A stretch of 64,000 nt of DNA from positions 24,746-88,745 of the forward strand of contig JAKQDH010000096.1 in assembly GCA_029558835.1 (NCBI GenBank), in the 5' to 3' direction. The notes under the pieces were generated by a model that had not been told where the DNA came from, did not search any database, and saw only the letters and a list, made by a program, of their open reading frames with translations. This DNA comes from Planctomycetota bacterium (GTDB lineage Bacteria; Planctomycetota; Phycisphaerae; UBA1845). Below, piece by piece: positions 41,295 to 49,916 of this stretch; positions within the stretch are counted from its first letter, which is position 1, and each line of letters starts with the position of its first letter. The translations under genes were made by a program, and so were the position numbers.

Positions 41295-44072
41295 ATGGTG
41301 CGGGCGCTGGTATTCGGGTTGATCGTCTCTCTGGCTCCGGTGGCAGCCGGGCAGATCGTGATTACGGAGTGGATGTACAACGGCGCCGGCGCAGGCAGCA
41401 CGGGGGAGTACGTCGAGTTCACGAATATCGGCTCCAGCCCCGTCAATATGACCGGCTGGAGCTTCGATGACGACAGTCGAATACCGGGGACGATCAGTCT
41501 TAGCGCTTTCGGCGTCGTGGTACCGGGGCAGTCGGTGATCCTGACGGACGAGACGGCGGCCGACTTCGCGACCATCTGGGGGCTGAGCGGCGTGGCCATT
41601 GTCGGCGGCAACACCGCCAACCTCGGCCGCAACGACGAAATCAACCTCTTCGACGCCGCGGGCAACCTGATGGATCGCCTGACCTACGGCGACGAGGCGT
41701 TCCCCGGGACGGTGCGGACGCAGAACCGAAGCTGCAACATTCCCGCGACGGATTACGGCTATACCACGCCGCAGACAAGCTGGGTACTGGCCACGGCCGG
41801 GGATGCGTATGGCTCGCAGACATCGACCCGCGGTGAGATCGGCAGCCCCGGGCGCATCATCGGGTACGCCTGGAGCGACTTCGATGAGGACGGCGACGTG
41901 GACCTGACCGATTTCGCCGTCTGGCAGGAGTGCCTCACCGGAGCGTCGGTATCGTACGACCCGCTGCCGCCGGCCTGCACGCTGGTCCCCGACACCGGCG
42001 GTCTCATCGCCGCCGATGCCGATGGGGACGGCGACGTGGACATGGCGGACTACGTCGGGTTGGCGCTGTGCTTCAGCGGTGAAGGCAACCCGGCCGACCC
42101 CGCGTGCGGCAGCGGCTCCGGGGGTTCGGACGTCACCTACATCAACCTGCACGGGACGTACATCACCGTCGAGGGCAGCGGCGTGACGGTGAACGGTACC
42201 AAGGCCACGATCACGACCGAGGGCACCTACATCATCACTGGTGCGCTGGCGGACGGCCAGATCGTCGTCAGCAGCGCGGCGGCCGGCGTGGTGGGGGTGG
42301 TCCTCAACGGCATCGACATCAGCAGCTCCACGACGGCCCCGATGTACGTGGCGGCGGCCGAGTACGTCTCGATCGTCCTGGCGGACCAGACCGTGAACCA
42401 CCTGGCCGACCCGGCGACCTACGTGTACGAGAACCCGGAGGACGACGAACCCAACGCGGCCCTGTTCAGCAAGGACTCGCTGGGCATCTCCGGCACGGGG
42501 TCGCTCACCGTGGAGGGCAACTACAACGACGCCATCGCCAGCAAGGATGAGTTGACCATCCTGGGCGGCACGATCAACGTGACGGCCGTGGACGACGGCA
42601 TCCGCGGCAAGGATTACCTGCTGGTCCAGGGCGGCACGATCACGGTCACCTCCGGCGGCGACGGGCTGAAGTCGGACAACGAGGAAGACCCCGAGCTGGG
42701 ATACATCAGCATTGCGGCCGGCTCCTTTGACATCATCTCCGGCGGCGACGGCATCGCGGCCCAGACCACGGTGACCGTGACCGGCGGCGACTTCGATATC
42801 GTCGCCGGCGGCGGGCACACGGTGACCATTCCGGAGGAGTTGTCGGCCAAGGGGATCAAGGGCGTCGCGAGCGTAGGAATCGAGGACGGCACCTTCGTCC
42901 TGGACTGCGCCGATGACGGCGTGCACACGAACGGCAACATCACGATCAGCGGCGGGAACCTGACCATCGCCACGAACAGCAACACGACCGCCAGCTACGG
43001 TGACGCGATTCACGCCGATAACGCGGTGCAGATCAGCAATGCGACGGTTGCCATCACGACCTGCTTCGAGGGTATCGAGGGGGCGTCCATCTCCATCACT
43101 AACGGTAACGTCAACATCACGTCCAGCGACGACGCGATTACGGCCGACGCCGCCGTCAACATCACCGGCGGCAACTACACCGTCCTTTCCGGCGGCGGGC
43201 ACACCGTGACCATCCCCTCCAGCAGGTCGGCCAAGGGCATCAAGGGGCTCACCAGCGTGGTCATCGGAGGAAGCGGCACGTTCAACCTCGACTGCGCCGA
43301 TGACGGCATCCACTCCAACAGCGCCGTCACGATCAACGGTGGGACCTTCACGATTGCCACCAACAGCAGCACGAGCGCCAGCTATGGGGACGGCCTCCAC
43401 TCCGACAACACGTTGCGCATCACGAACGGGACCATCACCATTACGACCTGCTACGAGGGCATCGAGGCGAGGGACATCACGATCGATGGCGGCACCATCC
43501 GTCTCACTTCGACCGACGACGGCATCAACGCCGCCGGAGGCTCGGGGCTGAACAACTACGTGCGCATCAACGGCGGCTACATCGCCGTGTTTGCCGCGGG
43601 CGACGGGATCGACTCGAACGGCTACATCACCATGACCGGCGGCACCGTGATCGTCCACGGGCCGACGGTGAACAGCAACGCCGCGATCGACTATGACGGC
43701 ACCTTCGTCATCAGCGGCGGCTTCCTGGTCGCGGCGGGCAGCGCCGGCATGGCCCAGGCACCCAGCACCACGTCCACCCAGCGCTCGGTGAAGATCACCT
43801 ACAGTACCTCGAAGACCCCGGGAACGCTGGTGCACATCCAGACAACGACGGGAGGCACCAGCATCCTCACGTTTGCGCCCTCCAAGACGTATCGCTCGGT
43901 TGTCTTCTCGGCGCCGACCCTGACCGCCGGGACATCGTTTGGTCTGTACCGGGGTGGAACGTGCACCGGCACCGTGCTGGACGGGCTGTACACGGGCGGC
44001 ACCTACTCGGGCGGAACCTTGACGAACACGTTCACCACGACCAACATCGTGACCAACGTGAGTGCGCCCTAA
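41295..44072 (+). CDS. Secreted protein: lamin-tail, dockerin and DUF4353-type beta-helix domains
   Basis: 925 residues. The ATG has AAGGAG six bases upstream. A short signal peptide (ALVFGLIVSLAPVAAG) is followed by a lamin-tail domain at about 19-125 (IVITEWMYNG, GEYVEFTNIGSSPVNMTGWS, LFDAAGNLMDRLTYGD). Two dockerin-like Ca loops follow near 195-270 (DFDEDGDVDLTD and DADGDGDVDMAD). From about 275 on, imperfect repeats of a right-handed beta-helix, of the carbohydrate-binding DUF4353 kind, read IASKDELTILGGTINVTA, AVDDGIRGKDY and SGGDGI. About ten turns are seen, and DCADDGVHTNGNITI recurs. It is exported and probably binds a surface glycan or metal ions. It ends without membrane anchor. Confidence 0.85.
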   Translation: MVRALVFGLIVSLAPVAAGQIVITEWMYNGAGAGSTGEYVEFTNIGSSPVNMTGWSFDDDSRIPGTISLSAFGVVVPGQSVILTDETAADFATIWGLSGVAIVGGNTANLGRNDEINLFDAAGNLMDRLTYGDEAFPGTVRTQNRSCNIPATDYGYTTPQTSWVLATAGDAYGSQTSTRGEIGSPGRIIGYAWSDFDEDGDVDLTDFAVWQECLTGASVSYDPLPPACTLVPDTGGLIAADADGDGDVDMADYVGLALCFSGEGNPADPACGSGSGGSDVTYINLHGTYITVEGSGVTVNGTKATITTEGTYIITGALADGQIVVSSAAAGVVGVVLNGIDISSSTTAPMYVAAAEYVSIVLADQTVNHLADPATYVYENPEDDEPNAALFSKDSLGISGTGSLTVEGNYNDAIASKDELTILGGTINVTAVDDGIRGKDYLLVQGGTITVTSGGDGLKSDNEEDPELGYISIAAGSFDIISGGDGIAAQTTVTVTGGDFDIVAGGGHTVTIPEELSAKGIKGVASVGIEDGTFVLDCADDGVHTNGNITISGGNLTIATNSNTTASYGDAIHADNAVQISNATVAITTCFEGIEGASISITNGNVNITSSDDAITADAAVNITGGNYTVLSGGGHTVTIPSSRSAKGIKGLTSVVIGGSGTFNLDCADDGIHSNSAVTINGGTFTIATNSSTSASYGDGLHSDNTLRITNGTITITTCYEGIEARDITIDGGTIRLTSTDDGINAAGGSGLNNYVRINGGYIAVFAAGDGIDSNGYITMTGGTVIVHGPTVNSNAAIDYDGTFVISGGFLVAAGSAGMAQAPSTTSTQRSVKITYSTSKTPGTLVHIQTTTGGTSILTFAPSKTYRSVVFSAPTLTAGTSFGLYRGGTCTGTVLDGLYTGGTYSGGTLTNTFTTTNIVTNVSAP

Positions 44073-44473
44073 GTAGCTCGGCACGACGGGGGAACCGACA
44101 CCGAGGCCAGCGTGGCATGAGGAAGCGGAGCGCGACCATGCCTTCCCGCCGACGGGTGGCTGCGGCAACAGCATACCGTCGCCTTCGGCTTGGGCATGCC
44201 ACGCTCACGGTTTCCCACTTGCGTGGTTCCAGTCACCGACGAAGGCGCCGCGTGTGACTATCCCGCCCGGATTCGGCTGTTGATTCCCCGCTGGGGTAGG
44301 GCCTTCCGGGAGGACATCGATCCTGCAGAGCGAGGGGAGGGGAATGCAGAACGGCCCACCCCTCGGGCTGCCGGTCCTGCGCACTGCATTCGCGGCGCCG
44401 CCGTGCCACCCGGTGCATGCCCACGCGGCATGAGAACACGGCACCTGGGGTGTGCGCCTGGGGCTGGATCATG
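44073..44473. other. Convergent intergenic stretch with dispersed repeats
   Basis: 401 bp between convergent genes without a gene. At about 44083-44115 lies GGGGGAACCGACACCGAGGC, a motif seen again as GGGAAACCGACACCGAGCCC at about 60300-60320. At 44130-44205 is a partial relative of the GCATGCC/GGCATG long repeat. These may end transcription from both sides. Confidence 0.45.
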
Positions 44474-45454
44474 TCAGTCGCGGACGATGCGCACCACCAG
44501 GGCGATGGCGTCCCCCCGGTCGGTGGAGGCGGGAGCCGCACCGAGGATGACGTACTCACCGCACTTGACGGCCAGCGTGGTCTCCAGCCGGAACTCGCCG
44601 AGGTTGCCCTGCGCCGCCACCGCGTTCCCCTGCCGCAATTGTCCGAACATCTCCGCGTTGGCGCTCAATTGCAGCTCGACCTGCTCGCTGTCCCCACGCC
44701 CACCGAGGTGGCCTTGCACTTCGAACCGCGAGGTGGTGAACGACTCCCCGGCGCCGCCCTGGACCTCCCCGCGCTGCCTGAACTGCTCGCCCAGGGCGCT
44801 GCGTACGAGAATCATGCGCGCTTGCGTGAGATCCGCGAGCCCGCTGGCACTTAGCGTCCGGGCAACGGGGGCGAGGGCCTCGGGCAGCTTGCTACCCTCC
44901 GGCTTGGCGGCCGGGTCGATCCGCCCGCTGATGAAGAAGAACTGCGCGGTAAGCGTCTGGGTGGGGAGATCCAGCTCCCCCACCAATCCGGCGATGTCGT
45001 CCAGCACTGCCGGCGGGGCGGAGATGGCCAACTGCCGATTCAACATGTCCGGCGCCACCCGCACCTGCTCGCCGCCGAACGAGTTGAGCACGATCTTCGC
45101 CATCTCCTCCAGAGGATAACTGCCCACGGGCAGCAGCCTGGTTCGGCGGGCGGAGCGTTCGGCCGGCGGCTGATCGACCTGCTGCAGCAGGTCGCGGACG
45201 GCCTGCACAACCTTCGGCTCGCCGCGCAGGACAAGCTGGCCGGTCGCCTCGGCAGCCGTGAGGGCGTCCAGCTCGCCGGCGTAGATTTCCTCCACCAGAT
45301 TCAACGCTTCGAACGTCTGCAGGTGATTGAGCCGCACCACCGCCACCTCGGACGGCGGCCGGGGCTCCTCCTGCGCCTCCGCACTCTGCAACGCCACCGG
45401 TGCCCAGAGCGTCAGGTTGGTCACGAACATGTAATACATGGTCTTCATCAACAT
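44474..45454 (-). CDS. Secretin-domain-like exported protein
   Basis: 326 residues from the ATG at 45454, which has GGAG seven bases upstream. After a hydrophobic start (MYYMFVTNLTLWAPVALQS) two modules resemble the N-domains of type II secretins: VAVVRLNHLQTFEALNLVEEI with LVLRGEPKVVQAVRDLLQQVD, then TRLLPVGSYPLEEMAKIVLN with LAISAPPAVLDDIAGLVGELD. The pattern of a strand, a helix and then the V-x-x-I-D helix is the KH-like secretin fold. The C-terminal third has a beta segment ending in EYVILGAAPAS and VVRIV, as in the start of a secretin domain, but the barrel is missing. It is the third gene after an ECF sigma and its anti-sigma factor, so it may be part of that regulon. Confidence 0.65.
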   Translation of the reverse strand: MLMKTMYYMFVTNLTLWAPVALQSAEAQEEPRPPSEVAVVRLNHLQTFEALNLVEEIYAGELDALTAAEATGQLVLRGEPKVVQAVRDLLQQVDQPPAERSARRTRLLPVGSYPLEEMAKIVLNSFGGEQVRVAPDMLNRQLAISAPPAVLDDIAGLVGELDLPTQTLTAQFFFISGRIDPAAKPEGSKLPEALAPVARTLSASGLADLTQARMILVRSALGEQFRQRGEVQGGAGESFTTSRFEVQGHLGGRGDSEQVELQLSANAEMFGQLRQGNAVAAQGNLGEFRLETTLAVKCGEYVILGAAPASTDRGDAIALVVRIVRD

Positions 45455-45509
45455 CGGTGTACTCCCGTCGAAGCGAGCCACCCCCCTGTCGGGCGGGTTG
45501 CTCAGGTGC

Positions 45510-45554
45510 CAGTTCTCAGTTGTCAGTGGTCAGTTGTCAGTTCTCAGTTCGTCA
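45510..45554. repeat. CAGTTGTCAGTT-type short repeat run
   Basis: A 45-bp run of imperfect units CAGTTCTCAGTTGTCAGTGG and on, in the 192 bp between the anti-sigma gene and the secretin-like gene. Such runs are a known kind of dispersed intergenic repeat. Beside it (45586-45660) lie two TTCGCTATTCC motifs, also seen near 31410 as GAATAGCGAA. Confidence 0.6.
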
Positions 45555-45646
45555 GCACGGGGCCGAGTTCGCTATTCCGCAAGCCCCTTCCTCGCCGCGG
45601 CGTCCGCAGGGACGACGCGCGTGCCGCTGCCGTCGTTCGCACTTCG

Positions 45647-46234
45647 CTATTCCTGCTTCCCGATCGTCGGATACAACCAAACCATGCGTACATTGGGGTC
45701 CGCCGCCGGCCTGGCAACGGCCAGGTAACGAGAGGCCGATTCCCCGCGCAGACGCAACGGTGCGTCAGCAGGTGTTTGGGGCATCGGAGTCGGGGCCATG
45801 TGGACCGGCTGAGGCGCCGGCGCCAGTCCACCCTCGCCCCCATCCCGACTCGAGACCAGGTACCGCGTTCCCACGACCGCCAGCACAATGACCGCGGCCA
45901 CGCGTGCCAGCCGGAGCGCGTGCAGCCGGCGTCGCGGGGCACGCCGCGCCGAAGCATCCACCGCCGGCTCCGCACCTCGCCGCGCGACCACGAACTCGGT
46001 CTGCACCCGCAAGTCTTCCAGCCCGCGCAGAAGCTGCTCCAGGTGGGCGACGTACCTTCGGCAGGCAGGACACGACTCCAGGTGGCGGTCCAGCACACCG
46101 TCGCTACCGGGCTGATCGAGTCGAGCGTCCCGCAGTGTCCATTGTCGATTGTCGATTGTCGATTGTCGATTCGCACCGTTGCGACACTGCTCGAGTCGTG
46201 CATGCCATTGTTGGCGGGCGAGGGCGCATCTCAT
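45647..46234 (-). CDS. Anti-sigma factor with zinc-binding motif and one membrane helix
   Basis: 195 residues. The start overlaps the sigma gene stop (ATGA), the classic sigma/anti-sigma coupling. The ZAS-type domain has Cys3, and LDRHLESCPACRRY with His51, Cys55 and Cys58 as zinc ligands. One membrane helix (about 111-127, VAAVIVLAVVGTRYLV) leads to a Pro-rich outer part. In such pairs the N-terminal domain holds the ECF sigma factor inactive until a signal outside releases it. Residues 22-32 (NRQSTIDNRQW) are coded by a 7-bp tandem repeat that appears inserted between the first Cys helix and the HxxxCxxC helix without breaking the frame. The stop codon lies in another dispersed motif. Confidence 0.8.
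   Translation of the reverse strand: MRCALARQQWHARLEQCRNGANRQSTIDNRQWTLRDARLDQPGSDGVLDRHLESCPACRRYVAHLEQLLRGLEDLRVQTEFVVARRGAEPAVDASARRAPRRRLHALRLARVAAVIVLAVVGTRYLVSSRDGGEGGLAPAPQPVHMAPTPMPQTPADAPLRLRGESASRYLAVARPAADPNVRMVWLYPTIGKQE
46141..46171. repeat. 7-bp tandem repeat inside the anti-sigma gene
   Basis: Four exact copies of ATTGTCG plus ATT. On the coding strand this reads AATCGACAATCGACAATCG and encodes the NRQSTIDNRQ peptide. A similar run, CAATCGTCAATCGTCAATGG, occurs between genes at about 34672-34691. Confidence 0.85.
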
Positions 46235-46860
46235 GCTGTATTCCCTCCTGCTGAGTCCGGGTCCTCGAACCAGCCGGGACGCTGCATGAGCAGTCGGTCC
46301 CGCAGCGTCTCCAGTCCCGCCTGGGCATGCACCCTGGCCGTCGAGGGCGCGATCCCGAGCACCTCGGCGATCTGCTCATACGACATCTGCTGCAGGTAGC
46401 GCAACACGATTACCTCCTGCTGGCGGCGCGGAAGTTCGCTCACCAGTTGCCGCAGGGCCTCGGCATGCTCATCCCTGCCGGCCGTGGTGGTCGGTTCAGC
46501 CTCCACCGGCCGGGCGAACCTCGTCGCTTGGCGTAGCCAGCGTTGCCTTCGGCGGCCGTGCAGCCGACAGCGTTGCACCACGATCCGGCACACCCAACTG
46601 AACCAACGGGCAGGCACCCGCAGCCGGTCCTCTTGCTCGTGGGCGACTGCCAGAGCATCTTGTACGGCGTCTTCCGCATCGTCTTGGTTCCACAGGAAGC
46701 GGTAGGCAAGCCGGACCAGGCGGTCCCGCAGATCGCCGGTGATCGGCGGCCGCCGGCCCGTGTCCGCCGGCTCGGTGGTACGCGCCGGGCAGACGGCCAC
46801 GTTGGTCGAGTCTTCGCTTCGCCTGGTCACCGTTTCCTGCCCCTTGGGTGCCGGTTTCAC
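46231..46860 (-). CDS. ECF-type RNA polymerase sigma factor
   Basis: 209 residues. Region 2 is LVRLAYRFLWNQDDAEDAVQDAL with the downstream Trp-rich WFSWVCRIV that helps melt the -10 box. Region 4 is ELPRRQQEVIVLRYLQQMSYEQIAEVLGIAPSTARVHAQAGLETLR, here noted as ending in a helix-turn-helix from about 155 on. Sigma-1 and sigma-3 regions are absent, as in all ECF factors. The first 40 residues are unrelated to the family and disordered; the GTG start at 46860 is weakly supported. It is coupled to a zinc anti-sigma gene by an ATGA overlap, and a secretin-like gene follows, so it likely responds to an envelope signal. Confidence 0.92.
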   Translation of the reverse strand: MKPAPKGQETVTRRSEDSTNVAVCPARTTEPADTGRRPPITGDLRDRLVRLAYRFLWNQDDAEDAVQDALAVAHEQEDRLRVPARWFSWVCRIVVQRCRLHGRRRQRWLRQATRFARPVEAEPTTTAGRDEHAEALRQLVSELPRRQQEVIVLRYLQQMSYEQIAEVLGIAPSTARVHAQAGLETLRDRLLMQRPGWFEDPDSAGGNTA

Positions 46861-47251
46861 CGCTTCAGATGCTCACCGGGCCGGCGGCGTTTAGTCGGAA
46901 TCCTCCGCGGCGGAGCCGGGGGGGGTGCCGGTTGCCGGCGGCCGCGCCCCGTTGTACCCGGTTTCGCTGCGGGCGGATGCCGAGCCCGTGCCTGCCGGGC
47001 GACGCTCACCCAGGACGGTGGGCCCGGTCTTGCCAGCCGTGCATCAACGTGCTATGACGACGGCCATCCGTGCCGGGGCGCGGCCCGGCCGGACGCTACC
47101 TGGATTTTAGGCGGCGCGCACACGCGGGGTTGGCTCTGAGGTGCGCCCCCGGTGCAGCCGGCCCCGGTCCGACGCCTGCCGGTGCGGTCCGGCGGCAGTC
47201 GGGCGGACGCCACGGCGGTGAAGCCGCCGGCCCTGTGAGGAGAATGTGCCA
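46861..47251. other. Divergent intergenic stretch
   Basis: 391 bp between the sigma factor gene and the OFA-family transporter gene. I see no gene or recognisable repeat. It should carry promoters for both directions, possibly including an autoregulated ECF promoter, but no convincing AAC-type -35 box was found by eye. Confidence 0.35.
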
Positions 47252-48538
47252 ATGGACAACGCCAAGGTCATGAACCGCTGGCTGGTCGTGGTGGGTGCGA
47301 TTCTTATCCAGCTTTGCCTGGGGGCGATCTATGCCTGGAGCGTGTTCACTAAACCGCTGACCGAGGCCGGGTGGAGCAAGGCGCAGACGCAAGCGGTGTT
47401 CTCGGCCGGTCTGGCGTTGTTCGCCATTGTTATGGTCATTGCCGGACGCATGATGCCCAAGCTGGGCCCGCGCAAGCTGGCGATCGCGGGCGGCGTCGTC
47501 CTCGGGCTCGGCTACATCCTCGGGGGGTTAAGCGGCGGAACCAGCTTCTGGCCGACGTTTCTGTTCGTGGGAGTCATCGGTGGAGCAGGCATTGGGTTGG
47601 GGTACGTGGTTCCCATCGCCGTCGGCATCCGGTGGTTTCCCGACAAGAAGGGGCTTGTGTCCGGCTTGGCCGTGGCGGGGTTCGGCTTCGGTGCTACGCT
47701 GTGGATGACCCTGGCGGACTCCCTGGGCAGGCTCGGGGGTGGGCACTTCCTGACGACGATGGGGCTGGGCAAGACGTGGATCATTTACGGCATTGCCTAC
47801 CTCATCATCGTATTGATCGGGAGCATCTGGATGGCCTTCCCACCGGAGGGCTGGAAGCCTGCGGGCTGGAGCCCGGTTACGCCGGCGGCCAAGGGGCCCG
47901 CGGCCGGGACCGTGGACTTCCGCTCGGGGCAGATGCTGGCTACGCCGCAATTCTACATGATCCTGCTGACCTTCGCGTTCGGGGCGAGCGCCGGCCTGAT
48001 GAGCATCGGGCTGATGAAGCTGTTTCCGATGCAGGCTCTCCAGGCCCGCGGCATGGACACGGAAGCTGCCAGTGCGGTCGCCACCATGGCCATGGGTGTG
48101 TTCTTCGCGCTCTCCAATGGGATCGGTCGGATCGTCTGGGGCCTGGTGAGCGACAAGATCGGACGCAAGCCGTCCATCATCATCATGTCCGTGACGCAGG
48201 GCGTGTTCGTCATTCTGTTTCAGTTCATGGCCGGCAATGCCGCGACGTTGTACCTGTTCGCGGTGCTGATCGGGTTCAACTTCGGCGGCAACTTCGCCCT
48301 GTTCCCGGCAATCACGGCCGACACGTTCGGGAACAAGTACGTTGGGCAGAACTACGGCTGGGTGTTTCTGGCGTACGCAGTCGGCGGCATCTTTGGGCCG
48401 ATGCTGGGCGGCAAGCTCGGCGACATGGGCAGCTTTCCGCTGGCGTTCACGATCTGTGGCGTGCTGTGCCTGGTTGCCGGCGGCGTGATTGCGGCAGTGA
48501 GACAGCCAAAGCCGGCCGCCCAGGCAGTGGCCGCCTGA
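47252..48538 (+). CDS. MFS transporter of the oxalate/formate antiporter (OFA) family
   Basis: 428 residues with 12 predicted membrane helices. The ATG at 47252 has GAGGAG nine bases upstream; a GTG six bases earlier is the alternative. The first helix block RWLVVVGAILIQLCLGAIYAWSVF and the later GLGYVVPIAVGIRWFPDKKGLVSGLAVAGFG (a conserved loop of the OFA group) fix the family; each is quoted only in part here as IQLCLGAIYAWSVF and RWFPDKKGLVSGL. The best-known member exchanges oxalate for formate; others carry lactate, pyruvate or unknown monocarboxylates. No oxalate-catabolic gene is near, so the substrate is open. It is followed by a response regulator on the other strand. Confidence 0.9.
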   Translation: MDNAKVMNRWLVVVGAILIQLCLGAIYAWSVFTKPLTEAGWSKAQTQAVFSAGLALFAIVMVIAGRMMPKLGPRKLAIAGGVVLGLGYILGGLSGGTSFWPTFLFVGVIGGAGIGLGYVVPIAVGIRWFPDKKGLVSGLAVAGFGFGATLWMTLADSLGRLGGGHFLTTMGLGKTWIIYGIAYLIIVLIGSIWMAFPPEGWKPAGWSPVTPAAKGPAAGTVDFRSGQMLATPQFYMILLTFAFGASAGLMSIGLMKLFPMQALQARGMDTEAASAVATMAMGVFFALSNGIGRIVWGLVSDKIGRKPSIIIMSVTQGVFVILFQFMAGNAATLYLFAVLIGFNFGGNFALFPAITADTFGNKYVGQNYGWVFLAYAVGGIFGPMLGGKLGDMGSFPLAFTICGVLCLVAGGVIAAVRQPKPAAQAVAA

Positions 48539-48688
48539 CCGACAGGGTTCGGAGTGAGCCGGGCCAGTCGACCTGTATTTCCGGATCGAGGGCACTTCGC
48601 GGGCGCTCGGATGCACTATGCGCGCTAAGAGTACCTTACGCCCCGCGCTCGCTGAATCCCTGCCGACCGGCGGCGCACGGATGGTGGT

Positions 48689-49102
48689 CTACTTGGCCGG
48701 GGCGGGCTGCTTGGGGCCTTCGCTGAAGAACCCCTCGATCGCTCCGATCAGGCGGTCCATGCGGAAGGGCTTGTTGAGGTAGCCGTCCACGCCGAGGCTC
48801 TCCGCCCAGAGTTGGTGGCGTTTGCCCTGGTTGCCCGTGATCATGATCACGTAGGGCTTGTCGCCTTTCTTCTTCTTGGCTTTGAGCTTCTCGAGGACGA
48901 GGAACCCGCTGCGCTTGGGCAGCATGGCGTCGAGCACGACAACGTCCGGGTTGAACTCGGCCGCCATCGTCAGAGCCGCGTTGCCGTCCCCCGCACTCTT
49001 GATCGTGGCGCCGGTCTCGTCCAGCACCATCCTCAGGGCCGCGACCATGTCCGGGTCGTCATCGACCACAAGAACGGTTTTCCCTTCAAGAGTACCTGCC
49101 AC
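48689..49102 (-). CDS. Single-domain response regulator
   Basis: 137 residues, a lone receiver domain without output. The acidic pocket is VVDDDPDM (Asp14-Asp16), the phosphorylation site is Asp58 in VVVLDAML, the switch Thr is in MITGN (near 89) and Lys111 in NKPF completes the site. A basic stretch KAKKKKGDKP lies before strand 4. The GTG start at 49102 has GGAGG nine bases upstream and sits right before the conserved strand; the frame open to 49192 lacks such a site. Like CheY or Spo0F it would act by binding a partner. No histidine kinase is close. Confidence 0.9.
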   Translation of the reverse strand: MAGTLEGKTVLVVDDDPDMVAALRMVLDETGATIKSAGDGNAALTMAAEFNPDVVVLDAMLPKRSGFLVLEKLKAKKKKGDKPYVIMITGNQGKRHQLWAESLGVDGYLNKPFRMDRLIGAIEGFFSEGPKQPAPAK

Positions 49103-49916
49103 TGTTGGTAGCCTCCTTGACGTATGCAGAACCGCTGCTCGCCCTGCGGAGAGCAGCACCGGTCGCTGCTGGGCTGCGGCGGTCGTCCGCACTCCCGCGT
49201 ATGCCTCCGCCGTGGCCGGCGCCCGGTCGTGCCCTCAAGTGTGGGTAAGCTGGACCCTTGCCTCTGCAACGGCCGGCCGGACCGCGGGGGCGCCACACGG
49301 ATTACCCTTGTCGCCGAGCGACGTCGGGGGAGGGCGCCCCGTCCTACGACGAAGGCAAAGGACGTCGCTGCATTTCCAATGCCATGCCTGACGCGCGGAG
49401 TGGCCCGCCGGCGGAGAAGCGTCAGAACGAACCGCCCGCAGTATAAAGACCCCGCGCAGCGGGGGCAAGATTCCGGAGGTAACTTGTTGTCATTTTGCGA
49501 CAGGGCGGGTCCGGGGTAGAGCCCACCCCGGCTTGCCTTCCGCGCGGCCAAACCTGCGGCCGGCGTGGGGAGTAGCCGCTGCCCGTGCCGCCGAGTGCCC
49601 TCCGCGCCGGTTCGCCCTGCCGTAGCCCGTGCGGGCGACTTGGGCTACCGCGCCACTTTACCGGACCAACCGATTCCGCTAGATTCTCGGGTCAGCCTCA
49701 ATGGCTCCATGCAATGGGGAGGTCGAGCGACGCATCCGAGTAACGTCGGGAGGACGTGGTCGGCTGGGGCGTAACTGTGCCAGCCCACGGTGCGGGTCAA
49801 CGGTCGCCGATTCCGCAGGCCGTGCCCGCCGGCCCGGGCGTGCCGCCGTTCCAGCTCTCCACCTGCGTGGTTGTCTGTAGCTTGACTCGCCACCGGCGCG
49901 GAGGCGGGGAAACGCT
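49103..49916. other. Long divergent intergenic stretch
   Basis: 814 bp between the response regulator gene and recJ. Overlapping frames on both strands reach 130-170 codons, but they are Arg/Gly/Pro-rich, lack ribosome sites and carry no domain, so I call no gene. No tRNA-like cloverleaf was found by eye. The only relatively AT-rich places are 49370-49385 and 49480-49500. Confidence 0.4.

Noticed and set aside
40989..44174. Minus-strand open frame of 1061 codons opposite the lamin-tail/dockerin gene
   Set aside because: Its product is Val/Arg/Gly/His-rich without domains, and the plus-strand gene has a ribosome site, signal peptide and recognisable domains. Long antisense frames are expected at this GC content.
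49033..49551. Open frames on both strands upstream of recJ
   Set aside because: Low-complexity Arg/Gly/Pro composition, no start signals and no domain; treated as non-coding.
49560..49660. tRNA-like sequence around a GGTTCG motif
   Set aside because: No acceptor or anticodon stem could be formed by eye.
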